Source of the DNA: Myxococcales bacterium
GTDB lineage: Bacteria; Myxococcota_A; Polyangia; Palsa-1104
Assembly (NCBI GenBank): GCA_003170275.1
Contig: PNAM01000117.1
Location: 64,859-128,858, forward strand
Direction of reading: 5' to 3'
DNA: 64,000 nt
Below the pieces are notes generated by a model. It saw only the letters and a list, made by a program, of their open reading frames with translations, was not told the DNA's origin and ran no database searches. Positions 8,368-17,336 of the stretch are shown here, piece by piece; positions within the stretch are counted from its first letter, which is position 1; each line of letters starts with the position of its first letter. Position numbers and translations under genes: made by a program.

Positions 8368-10130
8368 AGCTGCTCCTTCAGACGCAGCGCTACGTAGGCG
8401 AGCACGGGCTCGGCGACGCCCTTGAGCTGCAGGCCCGGGCGCGCTTCGTAGTCGACCTGCTCGCGCGTGGCCAGGAACATCTGCTCGCCGACCAGCACGC
8501 CGCCCTTGGGCGCGTTGGCCTCGAAGCGCTGCGCACGATTGACGGTGTCGCCGATCACCGTGTAGTCGCGCCGCACGTGGCGCGAGCCGATGTCGCCGCG
8601 CACCACCGGGCCCAGGTTGACGCCGATGCGGATCTGCAGCTTGTTGCCGGTCTGCGCGTTCCAGGCGGTCAGGCCGGCCTGCATCGACAGCGCGGCGCGC
8701 ACCGCCCGCAGCGGCGCGGGATCGCCGCCGGGCAGATCCTCGAAGATGGCCATGATCGCGTCGCCGATGAACTTGTCGATGTCGCCCGCCTCGCTCTTGA
8801 TGAGCGGGCACATCACGTCGAAGAAGCCGTTCAAGATCTCCACCACCTGGCTCGGCTGCAGGTGGCACGACATGTTGGTGAAGCCGCAGATGTCGGAGAA
8901 CAGGATGGCGGCCGTGCGCTCCTCGGCGCGAACTTTGTAGATGTCGTTCTCTCGCGCCGCTTCCTCGGCCGCGCGCACCGCGCCGTCGGAGATGTACATG
9001 CGCGACGCTTCCTTGTAGGCGAGCAGGCGGCGCTCGGCCAGCACGCGCTCGACCATCGCCACGCACTTGTCGACGGAGAACGGCTTGACCAGGAAGGTCG
9101 TCAGGCCGACCGCGCGCATCTGCGCCTGATCGCGCCGGGTGGAGCGGGCGGTGAGCATCATGGTCGGCAGATCGCGCAGCTTGGGGTCACGCTTGACCGC
9201 GTGCACCAGCTCGAAGCCGGTCATGCGCGGCATGTCGTAGTCGGTGATCAGCATGTCGAAGCGCTGCGCGCGCGCCTTCTGCAGTGCGTCCTGGCCGTCC
9301 TCGGCGGTGGTGACGGCGAAGCCCTGGCGCACCAGCGAGTCGGCGATCAGGTGGCGGATGGCGGGCGAATCGTCGGCCACCAGGATGCGCTCGCGCTGCC
9401 CGGGCTCGAGACCCGAGGTGGACAGGAGCGAGCGGATGCGGCTGACCAGCTCGTCGGGCACCGCCGGTTTGACCAGGTAGTCGTCGGCGCCGGCGTCGAA
9501 GCCGCGCTCGAGATCGTGCGCCTCGCCGAGCGCCGAGCAGATGATCACCGGCGTGCCGGCGGCGCCTTTTTCCTTGAGCGCCTTGCACACACCGTAGCCG
9601 TCGAGCTGCGGCATCTCCACGTCGGTGATCACCAGATCGGGGTGGCGCTCGTCGGCCAGCTCGAGCGCTTGCCGGCCGTCGAACGCGCTCACCACGTCGT
9701 AGCCGGACTCTTCCAGGATCGGCACGGTGTGGCGGTGGATCAGCGCGGAGTCGTCGGCCAGCAGGATCAGCTTGCGGCCGCGGCTCACCGTGCCCACCAC
9801 GTCGAGCAGCTCGGCGGCGGTGAACGGCACACGCAGAAAGCCGCCACCCTCGGCGCGCGCGCGGGCTCGGTCGTCCTCGTCTGGCGAGACCAGCACGCAG
9901 GCGATCGCCTTGGTCGCGGGATCGGCGTGCAGGCGCGGCCCGAGCTCGAGCCCGTCGCTCGCGCCGACGCGACGCGCGACCAGGAGGACCTTGGGCGGCG
10001 CGTCGTGGCAGGCGGCCAGACACGCCTCCACCGTCGAGAATTCGGTCACCACATGGCCGGCGGCGAGCAGCGGCCGGCGCACGAAGTCGCCGAGCACCTT
10101 GCCCTGCGTGAGCACGTACACGTCGATCAT
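8364..10130 (-). CDS. Triple-receiver class III adenylate/guanylate cyclase
   Basis: 588 residues. Residues 1-118 are a degenerate receiver: the acceptor position reads KVLLVARRV with no Asp. Receivers 2 (120-240, Asp170 in VITDVEMP) and 3 (248-370, Asp297 in LITDYDMP) are canonical. The C-terminal class III cyclase has metal-binding Asp413 (FSDICGFT) and Asp457 (FIGDAIMAIF), Lys453 near the base-binding site, and transition-state residues Asn531 and Arg535 (VNRAQRF). It would make a cyclic nucleotide under control of CheA phosphotransfer. It overlaps cheA and cheB by 4 bp each. ATP versus GTP as substrate cannot be settled from sequence. Confidence 0.92.
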   Translation of the reverse strand: MIDVYVLTQGKVLGDFVRRPLLAAGHVVTEFSTVEACLAACHDAPPKVLLVARRVGASDGLELGPRLHADPATKAIACVLVSPDEDDRARARAEGGGFLRVPFTAAELLDVVGTVSRGRKLILLADDSALIHRHTVPILEESGYDVVSAFDGRQALELADERHPDLVITDVEMPQLDGYGVCKALKEKGAAGTPVIICSALGEAHDLERGFDAGADDYLVKPAVPDELVSRIRSLLSTSGLEPGQRERILVADDSPAIRHLIADSLVRQGFAVTTAEDGQDALQKARAQRFDMLITDYDMPRMTGFELVHAVKRDPKLRDLPTMMLTARSTRRDQAQMRAVGLTTFLVKPFSVDKCVAMVERVLAERRLLAYKEASRMYISDGAVRAAEEAARENDIYKVRAEERTAAILFSDICGFTNMSCHLQPSQVVEILNGFFDVMCPLIKSEAGDIDKFIGDAIMAIFEDLPGGDPAPLRAVRAALSMQAGLTAWNAQTGNKLQIRIGVNLGPVVRGDIGSRHVRRDYTVIGDTVNRAQRFEANAPKGGVLVGEQMFLATREQVDYEARPGLQLKGVAEPVLAYVALRLKEQL

Positions 10131-12787
10131 GACGGCCTGCCTTTGTGCAGGTGGCGCTCGAGGGCGCGCACCAGCTCGCCCGAGTCGAGCGGTTTGACCA
10201 GATATTCGTCGACGCCGGCGTCGAAGCCGCGCACGCGATCGATGTGCTCGGAGCGCGAGGTGACCATCACGATCGGAACGTTCTTGTGGCGCGGGTGGGC
10301 GCGCAGGCGGCGGGTCAGCTCGTACCCGTCCACCTGCGGCATCATCACGTCGGTGGACACCAGATCGAAGCCGAGCGCGTCGCGATCGGCCAGCTCCATC
10401 GCCTCGGCGCCGTCGCGCGCGGCCACCACGTCGCAGCCGTGTGCCTCGAGCATGCGGCGGATGCCCTCGCGGATCACGTCGGAGTCTTCGGCGATCAAGA
10501 CGCGCGGGCGGCTGCGGCGCGGCGCGCCCGGGGCCGTTGCCGTCGAGGAAGCTGGTCGCTGCGTGGCCCGCTTGCTCTGCAGCCCGCGCTGCACGACCTG
10601 CCCCACGTCGAGGATCAGCGCCACCGTGTCGCCGATCAGCGTCGCGCCGGCCGCGCACGGCACCTGTTCGAGCAGCTCGCCGAGCGTCTTGAGCACGATC
10701 TCTCGCTTGCCGCCCAGGCGCTCGACGGCGAGCCCGTAGGTCTGGCCGGCCGCGGTCACCAGCACCACCGGCACCTCCGCCTCCGAGGTCACCGGCCGCT
10801 CCAGCTCGAGCGCGTCGGCCAGCCAGATCAGCGGGAGCTGCTCGCCGTCGGCCAGGATGATCACGTCGCGATCCTGCACGTGGTGGATGTCGGCGGGCGC
10901 GAGCGACAACGTGCGCGCCACCACGTCGAGCGGCAGCGCGAAGTTGTCGCCGCCCAGGCGCACCAGCAGCACCTGGATGATCGCCAGCGTGAGCGGCAGC
11001 CGCAGCGTGAAGGTGGTGCGCGCGCCCGGTCGCGTCGAGATCTCGATCGACCCCGACATGCGGTTGATGGTCGAGCGCACCACGTCCATGCCGACGCCGC
11101 GGCCGGAGATGTCGGTGACCTTGGCCGCCGTCGAGAAGCCGGGCCGGAAGATCAGGTCGAGCACCTGCCGCTCGTCCATCGCCGCCAGCTCGTCGGGCGT
11201 GGCCAGGCCGCTCGACAGCGCTTTTGCGCGCAGCTTGTCGGGATCGATGCCGGCGCCGTCGTCGGAGATCTCGATCAGGATCTGGTTGCCGCGATGGTGC
11301 GCCGAGAGCGTCAGCACGCCTTCGGGCGGCTTGCCCTTGGCGGTGCGCACCTCGGGCGTCTCGACGCCGTGATCGAGCGCGTTGCGCACCAGGTGGAGCA
11401 TCGGATCGTCGAGCTGCTCGAGCAGGATCTTGTCGAGCTCGGTGTCGGTCCCGACCAGCTCGAGGCGCACCTGCTTGCCCATGGCGTTGCCCATCTCGCG
11501 CACGGTGCGGTGGTACTTGGTGAACACGCGGCCGATCGGCAGCATGCGCAGCTTCATGACCTGCTGCCGCAGCTCGCCGGAGACGTGGTCGAGCAGGCCC
11601 GCGCCGTCCTGCAGATCGGAGCTCAGCTCGGCGTAGATGCGCTGAAAGCGCTCGAGGTCGTCGAGGAAATCGGGCCCCTTGTGCCCCGCCTTGCCGTGGC
11701 GCGCGCGGCGCACCTGGCCCTCGAGCTCGCGCGACAGCGCGCCCAGGCTGGCGACGGTGGTGTGCAGCCCGGCCTTGGAGAGCACCAGCTCGCCGACCAG
11801 GTTGAGCAGCGAATCGAGCTTGTCGAAGTCGACGCGCAGGGTCTGTTTGGTGGCGGGCTCGGCGGGCCGCTCGATCGCGCCCGTGCCGGGCGAGCTGGGC
11901 GCGTGGCGCTCGCTGCTGGCGACCGTGCCGGCCGGCATGCGCAGGCTCGCGATCTGCCGCTCCACGTCGACGTCGATGCGCGTCCCCGACATGCGTGCAG
12001 GGCCCTTGGCGCCGTGCGCGGCCGCGTCGAGGATCGCCTTGAGCGCGTCCAGCGCGCCGAGCAGCGCGTCGGTCGCCGGCCGGTCGATAGCGCGCTGGCC
12101 GTCGCGCACCTGGCCGACCAGATCTTCGGCCGCGTGCGCCAACCGGTTCATGCGCTTGAGCCCGACGAAGCCCGACGAGCCCTTGATGGTGTGCAGGTCG
12201 CGGAAGATCTCGCGCACCAGCTCGGCGTCGGGCGCGTGCTCGAGCTGGATCAGCTTCTGCGAGAGCGCCTCGATGCGCTCGGCCGCCTCCTCGAGGAACG
12301 GGTCGAGCATGTCCTCGTCGACCTGCGGCACCCAGATCGCTTCGTCGGCGCTCGGCGGCGCAGGCGGCGGGGCGTCGGCCACCTCGGCGACCGCCGGCTC
12401 CGTGCGGTGCACCATCGCGCCCAGCCGCTCGGTCGCGGCGTGCAGCGCCGACATGTCCTCGATGCGCGCGCCCGACAGATCAGGGTTCGACAGCGCGTGC
12501 ACGCCGGCCGAGAGCGCCGCGTGCAGCGCCAGGAGCGCGTCGCGGATCTCGCTCCACGCCCGCCCGCGCGCGACCTCGAGCACCAGCTCCTCGGCGTAGC
12601 CCGACGCCACCGCTCCCACGTCGAGCCCGACCAGCGCGAAGGCCGAGCGCAGGTTGAACAGCCCGCCTGCCAGGGTGGTGAGCGCGTGCGCGTCGGGCGC
12701 GGCGACCTTGCACGTCGCGCCAAGCTGCTCGATCTCGGCGCGCGCCTCGCCGAGAAATTCGTCCCACACCACCGACGCGTCGCTCAT
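10127..12787 (-). CDS. cheA: Hybrid chemotaxis histidine kinase CheA with C-terminal receiver
   Basis: 886 residues. Residues 1-110 look like a histidine-less HPt (helical LAGGLFNLRSAFALVGLD). The functional HPt lies around 165-240 with DLHTIKGSSGF. A dimerisation domain (FDKLDSLLNLVGELVLSK), a HATPase domain (LVRNALDHG, DDGAGID, GRGVGMDVV), a CheW-like domain and a receiver (RVLIAEDSD, acceptor in STDVMMP, LVKP) follow. It autophosphorylates and should pass phosphate to its own receiver, to CheB and to the cyclase receivers. No stand-alone CheY is present in the operon. The gene lies 16 bp after cheR, and its ATGA stop/start overlaps the cyclase gene. Confidence 0.95.
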   Translation of the reverse strand: MSDASVVWDEFLGEARAEIEQLGATCKVAAPDAHALTTLAGGLFNLRSAFALVGLDVGAVASGYAEELVLEVARGRAWSEIRDALLALHAALSAGVHALSNPDLSGARIEDMSALHAATERLGAMVHRTEPAVAEVADAPPPAPPSADEAIWVPQVDEDMLDPFLEEAAERIEALSQKLIQLEHAPDAELVREIFRDLHTIKGSSGFVGLKRMNRLAHAAEDLVGQVRDGQRAIDRPATDALLGALDALKAILDAAAHGAKGPARMSGTRIDVDVERQIASLRMPAGTVASSERHAPSSPGTGAIERPAEPATKQTLRVDFDKLDSLLNLVGELVLSKAGLHTTVASLGALSRELEGQVRRARHGKAGHKGPDFLDDLERFQRIYAELSSDLQDGAGLLDHVSGELRQQVMKLRMLPIGRVFTKYHRTVREMGNAMGKQVRLELVGTDTELDKILLEQLDDPMLHLVRNALDHGVETPEVRTAKGKPPEGVLTLSAHHRGNQILIEISDDGAGIDPDKLRAKALSSGLATPDELAAMDERQVLDLIFRPGFSTAAKVTDISGRGVGMDVVRSTINRMSGSIEISTRPGARTTFTLRLPLTLAIIQVLLVRLGGDNFALPLDVVARTLSLAPADIHHVQDRDVIILADGEQLPLIWLADALELERPVTSEAEVPVVLVTAAGQTYGLAVERLGGKREIVLKTLGELLEQVPCAAGATLIGDTVALILDVGQVVQRGLQSKRATQRPASSTATAPGAPRRSRPRVLIAEDSDVIREGIRRMLEAHGCDVVAARDGAEAMELADRDALGFDLVSTDVMMPQVDGYELTRRLRAHPRHKNVPIVMVTSRSEHIDRVRGFDAGVDEYLVKPLDSGELVRALERHLHKGRPS

Positions 12788-12803
12788 GGGTGCACGTAAA
12801 CGC

Positions 12804-13982
12804 TCATCGGCGGCCCGCTTTGGACAGGTTGTGCCGCTCGAGCCAGCGCAAGACCGCCGGACGGCGCGCGCGCAGCTCCAGGCCGGGCGCGGCCTCGGTC
12901 GCGCGTTGCAGCACCCGCGCGGCTTCGTCGCCGAGATACTCGGCGCCGTCGAGGTCGACCACGGCGTGGCGTGCGGCGATGATCGGCTTGAGCTCGGCCG
13001 CCAGCCGGCGCGGGTCGTGGTAGTCGCCGCGCAGCTGCAGCTTGCGGACGTGGCTGGCGTTGAGGGCCACGTCGACGCGCACCTTGAGCGCGGCGTTCAC
13101 CGCGGGCGGCGGCGGCGGGGCGGGCGGCTCGCGGCGCCGCATGGCCTCGACCGAGCGGCGCCGGTAGATCACGCCGTCTTCGTCGCGCAGCTGCTCGAAG
13201 TGGGCCTGGTCGCGCAAGCTCTCGGAGTAGCCGACGAACAGGTAGCCCCCGTCATGCAGCGACTGGGCGAGGCGCTCGATCACGTCCGCGCGCCGCAGCG
13301 CATCGAAGTAGATGAGCACGTTGCGGCACAGGATCAGATCGAACCCCGCCGGATAGCGCGGTTGGAGCAGGTTGTGCTTCTGGAAGGTCACGTGCGCGCG
13401 CAGCCCATCGGTCACGCACTGCAGCTTGCGGTCGCCGTCGGTGCTGAAGTAGCGCGCGCGCAGCTCGGCCGGCACGTCGCCCACGCGCGCCTCGGAGTAG
13501 CGGCCGGCGCGCGCCTCGTCGAGCGCGTCGTCGGAGAGATCGGTCGCCAGCACCTCGAAGCCGCACGGCGGCGCGGCCGCGTCGAGCAGCATGGCCAGGG
13601 TCCACGCCTCTTCGCCCGAGGCGCAGCCGGCGCTCCAGGCGCGCAGCTTGCGGCCGGCGAGCTGTGCGGCGCGCGCGCGTTCGGGCAGCACGCGCCCCTC
13701 GAGCGCGGCCACGTGCGCGCGATGGCGGAAGAAGCGTGTCTCGCCCACCCGCAAGAGCTCCGAGAGCGCCTCGAGCTCGCGCCCGGCCGCGGCATCGTCG
13801 CCCGCGGCGCGCGAGAGGTACGCCGCCTCGTCGAGCCCGAGCTCCTTGGCGCGCTCGTCGAGCCGCGCCTCGAGCAGCCAGCCGGGCGGATCGAGTCCGG
13901 CATACGCGCGAATGCGCTCGGCGACCACCGCCCGGCGACGGCGCCGGTCCTCGTCGGTCAGAGCGTCTCCCGGCGCCGGCAC
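12804..13982 (-). CDS. cheR: CheR methyltransferase with C-terminal STAS-like domain
   Basis: 392 residues against about 280 for plain CheR. Residues 1-285 are CheR: the N-terminal helical part (LLRVGETRFFRH), SAM site (WSAGCASGEEAWTLAM), and FDLILCRNVLIYFD. It methylates receptor glutamates. After a Pro-rich linker, residues about 298-390 resemble a STAS/anti-anti-sigma fold (LQLRGDYHD, then VVDLDGAEYLGDEAARVL). A CheR-STAS fusion is uncommon and may bring the enzyme to another partner. The gene is separated by 3 bp from mcp and 16 bp from cheA. It is the only methyltransferase in the cluster, matching the single MCP and CheB. Confidence 0.92.
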   Translation of the reverse strand: MPAPGDALTDEDRRRRRAVVAERIRAYAGLDPPGWLLEARLDERAKELGLDEAAYLSRAAGDDAAAGRELEALSELLRVGETRFFRHRAHVAALEGRVLPERARAAQLAGRKLRAWSAGCASGEEAWTLAMLLDAAAPPCGFEVLATDLSDDALDEARAGRYSEARVGDVPAELRARYFSTDGDRKLQCVTDGLRAHVTFQKHNLLQPRYPAGFDLILCRNVLIYFDALRRADVIERLAQSLHDGGYLFVGYSESLRDQAHFEQLRDEDGVIYRRRSVEAMRRREPPAPPPPPAVNAALKVRVDVALNASHVRKLQLRGDYHDPRRLAAELKPIIAARHAVVDLDGAEYLGDEAARVLQRATEAAPGLELRARRPAVLRWLERHNLSKAGRR

Positions 13983-13985
13983 CGC

Positions 13986-15989
13986 CTACCCCCGCGCCAC
14001 CCTGCGCCGCTCCGACGACTTCTCCGGCAGCGCCGGCGAGGTGCCGCGAGGCAGCGCGCGCGCATCGCCGTTCCCGTGCCCTTCGCGCTCCACGCGGAAG
14101 CCGCGCACCAGCTGCTCGAGCCGCAGCGCGAGCTCGTGCAGCCCTTCGCCCTGCACCACCGCCTCTTCCGACGAGCTGAGCACCTCGTGCGCGATCTTCT
14201 GCACCGCGTCCATGTTGCGCGCGATCTCGTCGGAGACTACCGCCTGCTCCTGCACCGAGCGCGCGGTGTCCTGGATCACCTCGACGATCTGGCGCAGCGC
14301 GGCCTGCATCTCGGCGGTGCCCGAGGTGTGCTCGGTGAACGCGCGCGTGACGTTCTGCATGGAGTGGACCGCCTCGGCGGTCTGCTCGGTGATGGCGGCG
14401 ATCAGCCCCTCGATGTCCTTGGCCGACTGCCCCACCCGGCGCGCCAGCGACGAGACCTCGTCCGCGACCACCGCGAACCCGCGTCCCTGTTCGCCGGCGT
14501 GCGCCGCTTCGATCGACGCGTTGAGCGCCAACAGCGAGGTCTGCTCGGAGATCTGCCGGATCACCTCGACGATGTTGCCGATGCGCTTGCCGCTCTGTCC
14601 GAGCTGCTGGATCTTCTCGGAGGTCTCCTCGATCAGCGACGAGGTCGCGCCCAACCGCGCGATGCCGTTCTGCAGGCTGTCGCCCGACTCCCGCGCCACC
14701 TTGGTGGCCTGCACGGCGTTCTCCGCCACCTGCTGGATCGACGACGAGAGCTCCGTCACCGCCGCCGTCGAGGACTCGATCTTGGCCGCCTGATCGCTGG
14801 CGCCCGAGAGCATCTGCTTCGACGCCGCCGAGATCTCAGCCGACGACGCGCCCACCTGGAACGACGCGCCCTGCACCTCATTGGCCAGCGTGTGCAGGTT
14901 GGAGAACATGGCGTTCAGGTTCTCCGCCAGCTCGGCCATCTCGCTGGTCGAGCCCACCTCGAGCCGCTTGGTGAGATCGCCCTCGCCGTGCGCCAGCGCG
15001 CGGGTCGCGTCGATGAACTTGCGAATCGGCCGGGTGAGCAGCACCGACATGGTCAAGCTGACGAACGCGGCGATGCCCAGCGAGATCACCAGCAGCCACA
15101 GCGTGTCCTTGAGCAGCTCCTTGCGGCGCAGCTCCTTGGCCAGGCGGTTGCGCAGCACGTAGATGGTCCCCTGCTGCTCGTCGTTGACGGCGTTCTGCGC
15201 GAAGTCGAAGTCGACCTTGCCGCCGTCCGCCGGCGAGCCCACCGTGATCACCTTCGAGGAGCCGTCGCCCTCGACGACGGTGCGCATGGTGCCGCGCGCG
15301 CGCGCCATGTCGTCCCACAGCGAGCGGCGAAAGGTCGACTCGATGGTCTCGTTGTGGTTGTCGAGCAGCGCCAGCTCCAGGTTCGCGGTGCGATCCTCTC
15401 GGTCGTCCTGGCGCGACACCTTGAAGTCGTTGAACAGCAGCTCGTAGCTCATGCCCATCAGCATCACGCCGCTCGACGGCTCGCCGGGCCGCTGAATGGG
15501 CGCGCCGCTCACCAGGTACGCGTGATCCTTGTTGGCGATCACCGCGTTCGACACTTCGACGCCGTTGCGCAGATCGGCGAACAGCCGCGTCGCCTTGAGC
15601 TCCTCGGCGTGGAGCGGCAGCGTGCCGCGATAGAGCAGCATGTCCTTCGAGACGACGATGATGAACGCCGGCTTGAACTTGCGCACCGACGACTCGACGT
15701 CGTTGAGCATCGAGTTGAGCTCGCGGTCGGCGTCGTTGGGCGCCGCCCGGACCGTCTCGCCCATGCGCTTGGAGGTGGCCCAGATGTCCACCGCGGTGGT
15801 GATTCGGTTGGCCACCGACTGCTGGAACTCGAGGTAGTGCTTGATCAGGGTCTGCATCTCGGTGCCGCTGGCGGCGGTCTTCTCGAGCAGCGCGCGGGTC
15901 TGGAAAAAGTTCACCAGCAGGATCAGCACCGTCAGCAGAATGCACCCGCTGAAGATCTTCCATCGCAAGCTCAGTCTCATGCGTGGCAT
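13986..15989 (-). CDS. Methyl-accepting chemotaxis protein (membrane receptor)
   Basis: About 667 residues. TM1 lies at residues ~11-30 (IFSGCILLTVLILLVNFF), followed by a ~300-residue periplasmic sensor. TM2 (LWLLVISLGIAAFVSLTM) is followed by a HAMP domain (TRPIRKFIDATRALAHGEGD) and a long MA signalling coiled coil. The hairpin tip is conserved (ISEQTSLLALNASIEAAHAG, then EQGRGFAVVADEV). No CheR/CheB-tethering pentapeptide is seen at the C-terminus. ATG 15989 was preferred because upstream starts run into cheW; GAGGGG precedes it closely, and ATG 15980 is an alternative. The sensor resembles a Cache-type fold but the ligand is unknown. Confidence 0.93.
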   Translation of the reverse strand: MPRMRLSLRWKIFSGCILLTVLILLVNFFQTRALLEKTAASGTEMQTLIKHYLEFQQSVANRITTAVDIWATSKRMGETVRAAPNDADRELNSMLNDVESSVRKFKPAFIIVVSKDMLLYRGTLPLHAEELKATRLFADLRNGVEVSNAVIANKDHAYLVSGAPIQRPGEPSSGVMLMGMSYELLFNDFKVSRQDDREDRTANLELALLDNHNETIESTFRRSLWDDMARARGTMRTVVEGDGSSKVITVGSPADGGKVDFDFAQNAVNDEQQGTIYVLRNRLAKELRRKELLKDTLWLLVISLGIAAFVSLTMSVLLTRPIRKFIDATRALAHGEGDLTKRLEVGSTSEMAELAENLNAMFSNLHTLANEVQGASFQVGASSAEISAASKQMLSGASDQAAKIESSTAAVTELSSSIQQVAENAVQATKVARESGDSLQNGIARLGATSSLIEETSEKIQQLGQSGKRIGNIVEVIRQISEQTSLLALNASIEAAHAGEQGRGFAVVADEVSSLARRVGQSAKDIEGLIAAITEQTAEAVHSMQNVTRAFTEHTSGTAEMQAALRQIVEVIQDTARSVQEQAVVSDEIARNMDAVQKIAHEVLSSSEEAVVQGEGLHELALRLEQLVRGFRVEREGHGNGDARALPRGTSPALPEKSSERRRVARG

Positions 15990-16009
15990 CGTCCCCTCGT
16001 CTATCGTCG

Positions 16010-16558
16010 TTACGGTCGGTCGCCGCTGTGGGTCTCGCGGCGGAATGGTCGCAGGCGTTCGGTGGTGAGCACTTTTTCCAGATCGAGACACAACAGCGGG
16101 CGCGGCGGGTCGTCGACGGTGGCGACCCCGCGCAGGTAGGACGCGGCCTCGGACGACAGCGTCGGCGGCGCCGGCTGCAGCGATTCGAGCGGCACGTCGC
16201 GCACGCCGATCATGCGGTCGACCAGGAGGCCGGCGGCCGCGCGGTTGGCGGCGCGCGCGCCGAGCGCTTCGGGCGGACGCAGGATCACGATCGCCGCGTC
16301 GGGGTTGCGCCGGCGATCCACCTCGCCATGGAGTGACCGGGGCGCGAAGCCGAGCAGCTCAAAGAGGTCGAGCACCGCCACCACCTCGCCGCGCAGGTTC
16401 ATCAGCCCGGCGACGAACGGCGGCACCAGGAACACGCGCGTCAGCGGGCGCAGCGCGATGGTCTCCTTGACCTCGCGGATCGGCGCGGCGAACTCCTGCC
16501 CGGCGAGCAGGAAGCACACCAGCTTATGCGTCGTCGGGGACTGGGCGGGTTGGGACAC
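16010..16558 (-). CDS. cheW: CheW coupling protein
   Basis: 182 residues. It has the two-beta-barrel CheW domain with LVCFLLAGQEFAAPI at the start, GLMNLRGEVVAVLDL in the middle and LLVDRMIGVRDVP later. It bridges receptor and CheA in the chemosensory array. It is a little longer than a minimal CheW (~150-165), with an extra arginine-rich loop (SLHGEVDRRRNPDA). It sits 12 bp after the J-domain gene and 20 bp before mcp in the same operon. Confidence 0.93.
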   Translation of the reverse strand: MSQPAQSPTTHKLVCFLLAGQEFAAPIREVKETIALRPLTRVFLVPPFVAGLMNLRGEVVAVLDLFELLGFAPRSLHGEVDRRRNPDAAIVILRPPEALGARAANRAAAGLLVDRMIGVRDVPLESLQPAPPTLSSEAASYLRGVATVDDPPRPLLCLDLEKVLTTERLRPFRRETHSGDRP

Positions 16559-16570
16559 AGCCCTGGCAGC

Positions 16571-17308
16571 TTACACCAACTTGGAGTAGGCGGCACTCAC
16601 GTCGGCGAAGCGGCGCTCGAGCTCCTTGAGCGCCTCGGCGGACAGTCCGGGATGGAGATCGGGATGCAGCTCGCGCGCGAGCCGTCGAAACGCGTGCTTG
16701 ACCTGATCGAGCGGCGCGCCCTCGGGGAGCTCGAGCACCGCGTAGGGAGACGCGTCGGGCGCGGCCTCCACCTCGATCACGCCCATCGCGTCGAGAAACG
16801 CCAGCAGGCGGGCGGTGCGCGGCGGCGGGCTGAGCTCGGCCGCATCGATCTCGGCCAGCGATCGCAGCCGCCCGAGGAACGCCACCAGCGCGCGCTCGTC
16901 CTGGCCGATGCAGCTCGGGTGCGGCGCCGTCCTCAGCCGCAGTCGCCCGGCGCCCACCCGCACGCGCCACAGCACCTGGTCGAGCCCGATCGCGTCGACG
17001 TGGTTGCGCACCGTGGCGGCGGGATGGAAGGGATAGCAGGCGCCGCGCTTCTGCGGCCGCGCCCCGGCGTCGAACGCGTCGAACAGGTAGGTCTCGACAG
17101 TGAGCTTCAAGAACACCCGCAGCTTGTCCTCGCCCGGCTCGGGCGCGTCGCCCACCAGCGAGTACGCCGGCGACAGCTCGACGGCGTGCACCCAGCCGCG
17201 CTGTAGCTCGACCTTGAGCGGCGCGGTGGTCTTGTGCGCATGCACTACGCGCAACGTGCCCGTCGCCCGGTCGTTGCTCAGATCGTAGAGGGTGCGCGGA
17301 ACGGTCAA
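16571..17308 (-). CDS. DUF4388-like/J-domain protein
   Basis: 245 residues. The N-terminus (TLYDLSNDRATGTLRVV, then GWVHAVELSP) matches the DUF4388 (PATAN-like) pattern common in myxobacterial signalling proteins. The C-terminal ~60 residues are a DnaJ domain: PYAVLELPEGAPLDQVKHAF followed by the HPD tripeptide in RELHPDLHP. The HPD motif stimulates Hsp70 ATPase, so a DnaK-linked or regulatory role is likely. No Gly/Phe or zinc-finger region exists, so it is not a classic DnaJ. It lies between rpoZ (28 bp) and cheW (12 bp), suggesting one transcript. Confidence 0.85.
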   Translation of the reverse strand: MTVPRTLYDLSNDRATGTLRVVHAHKTTAPLKVELQRGWVHAVELSPAYSLVGDAPEPGEDKLRVFLKLTVETYLFDAFDAGARPQKRGACYPFHPAATVRNHVDAIGLDQVLWRVRVGAGRLRLRTAPHPSCIGQDERALVAFLGRLRSLAEIDAAELSPPPRTARLLAFLDAMGVIEVEAAPDASPYAVLELPEGAPLDQVKHAFRRLARELHPDLHPGLSAEALKELERRFADVSAAYSKLV

Positions 17309-17336
17309 GGGTGCTGCGGCAGGGGCAGGCCCCTGG

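Noticed and set aside
10145..12799. 884-codon open frame on the plus strand antisense to cheA
   Set aside because: Arg/His/Leu-rich shadow of a strongly conserved minus-strand gene; no domain, no ribosome site.
12654..16139. 1161-codon plus-strand frame across cheR and mcp
   Set aside because: Antisense to CheR and MCP, whose motifs are intact; composition is typical of GC-rich shadow frames.
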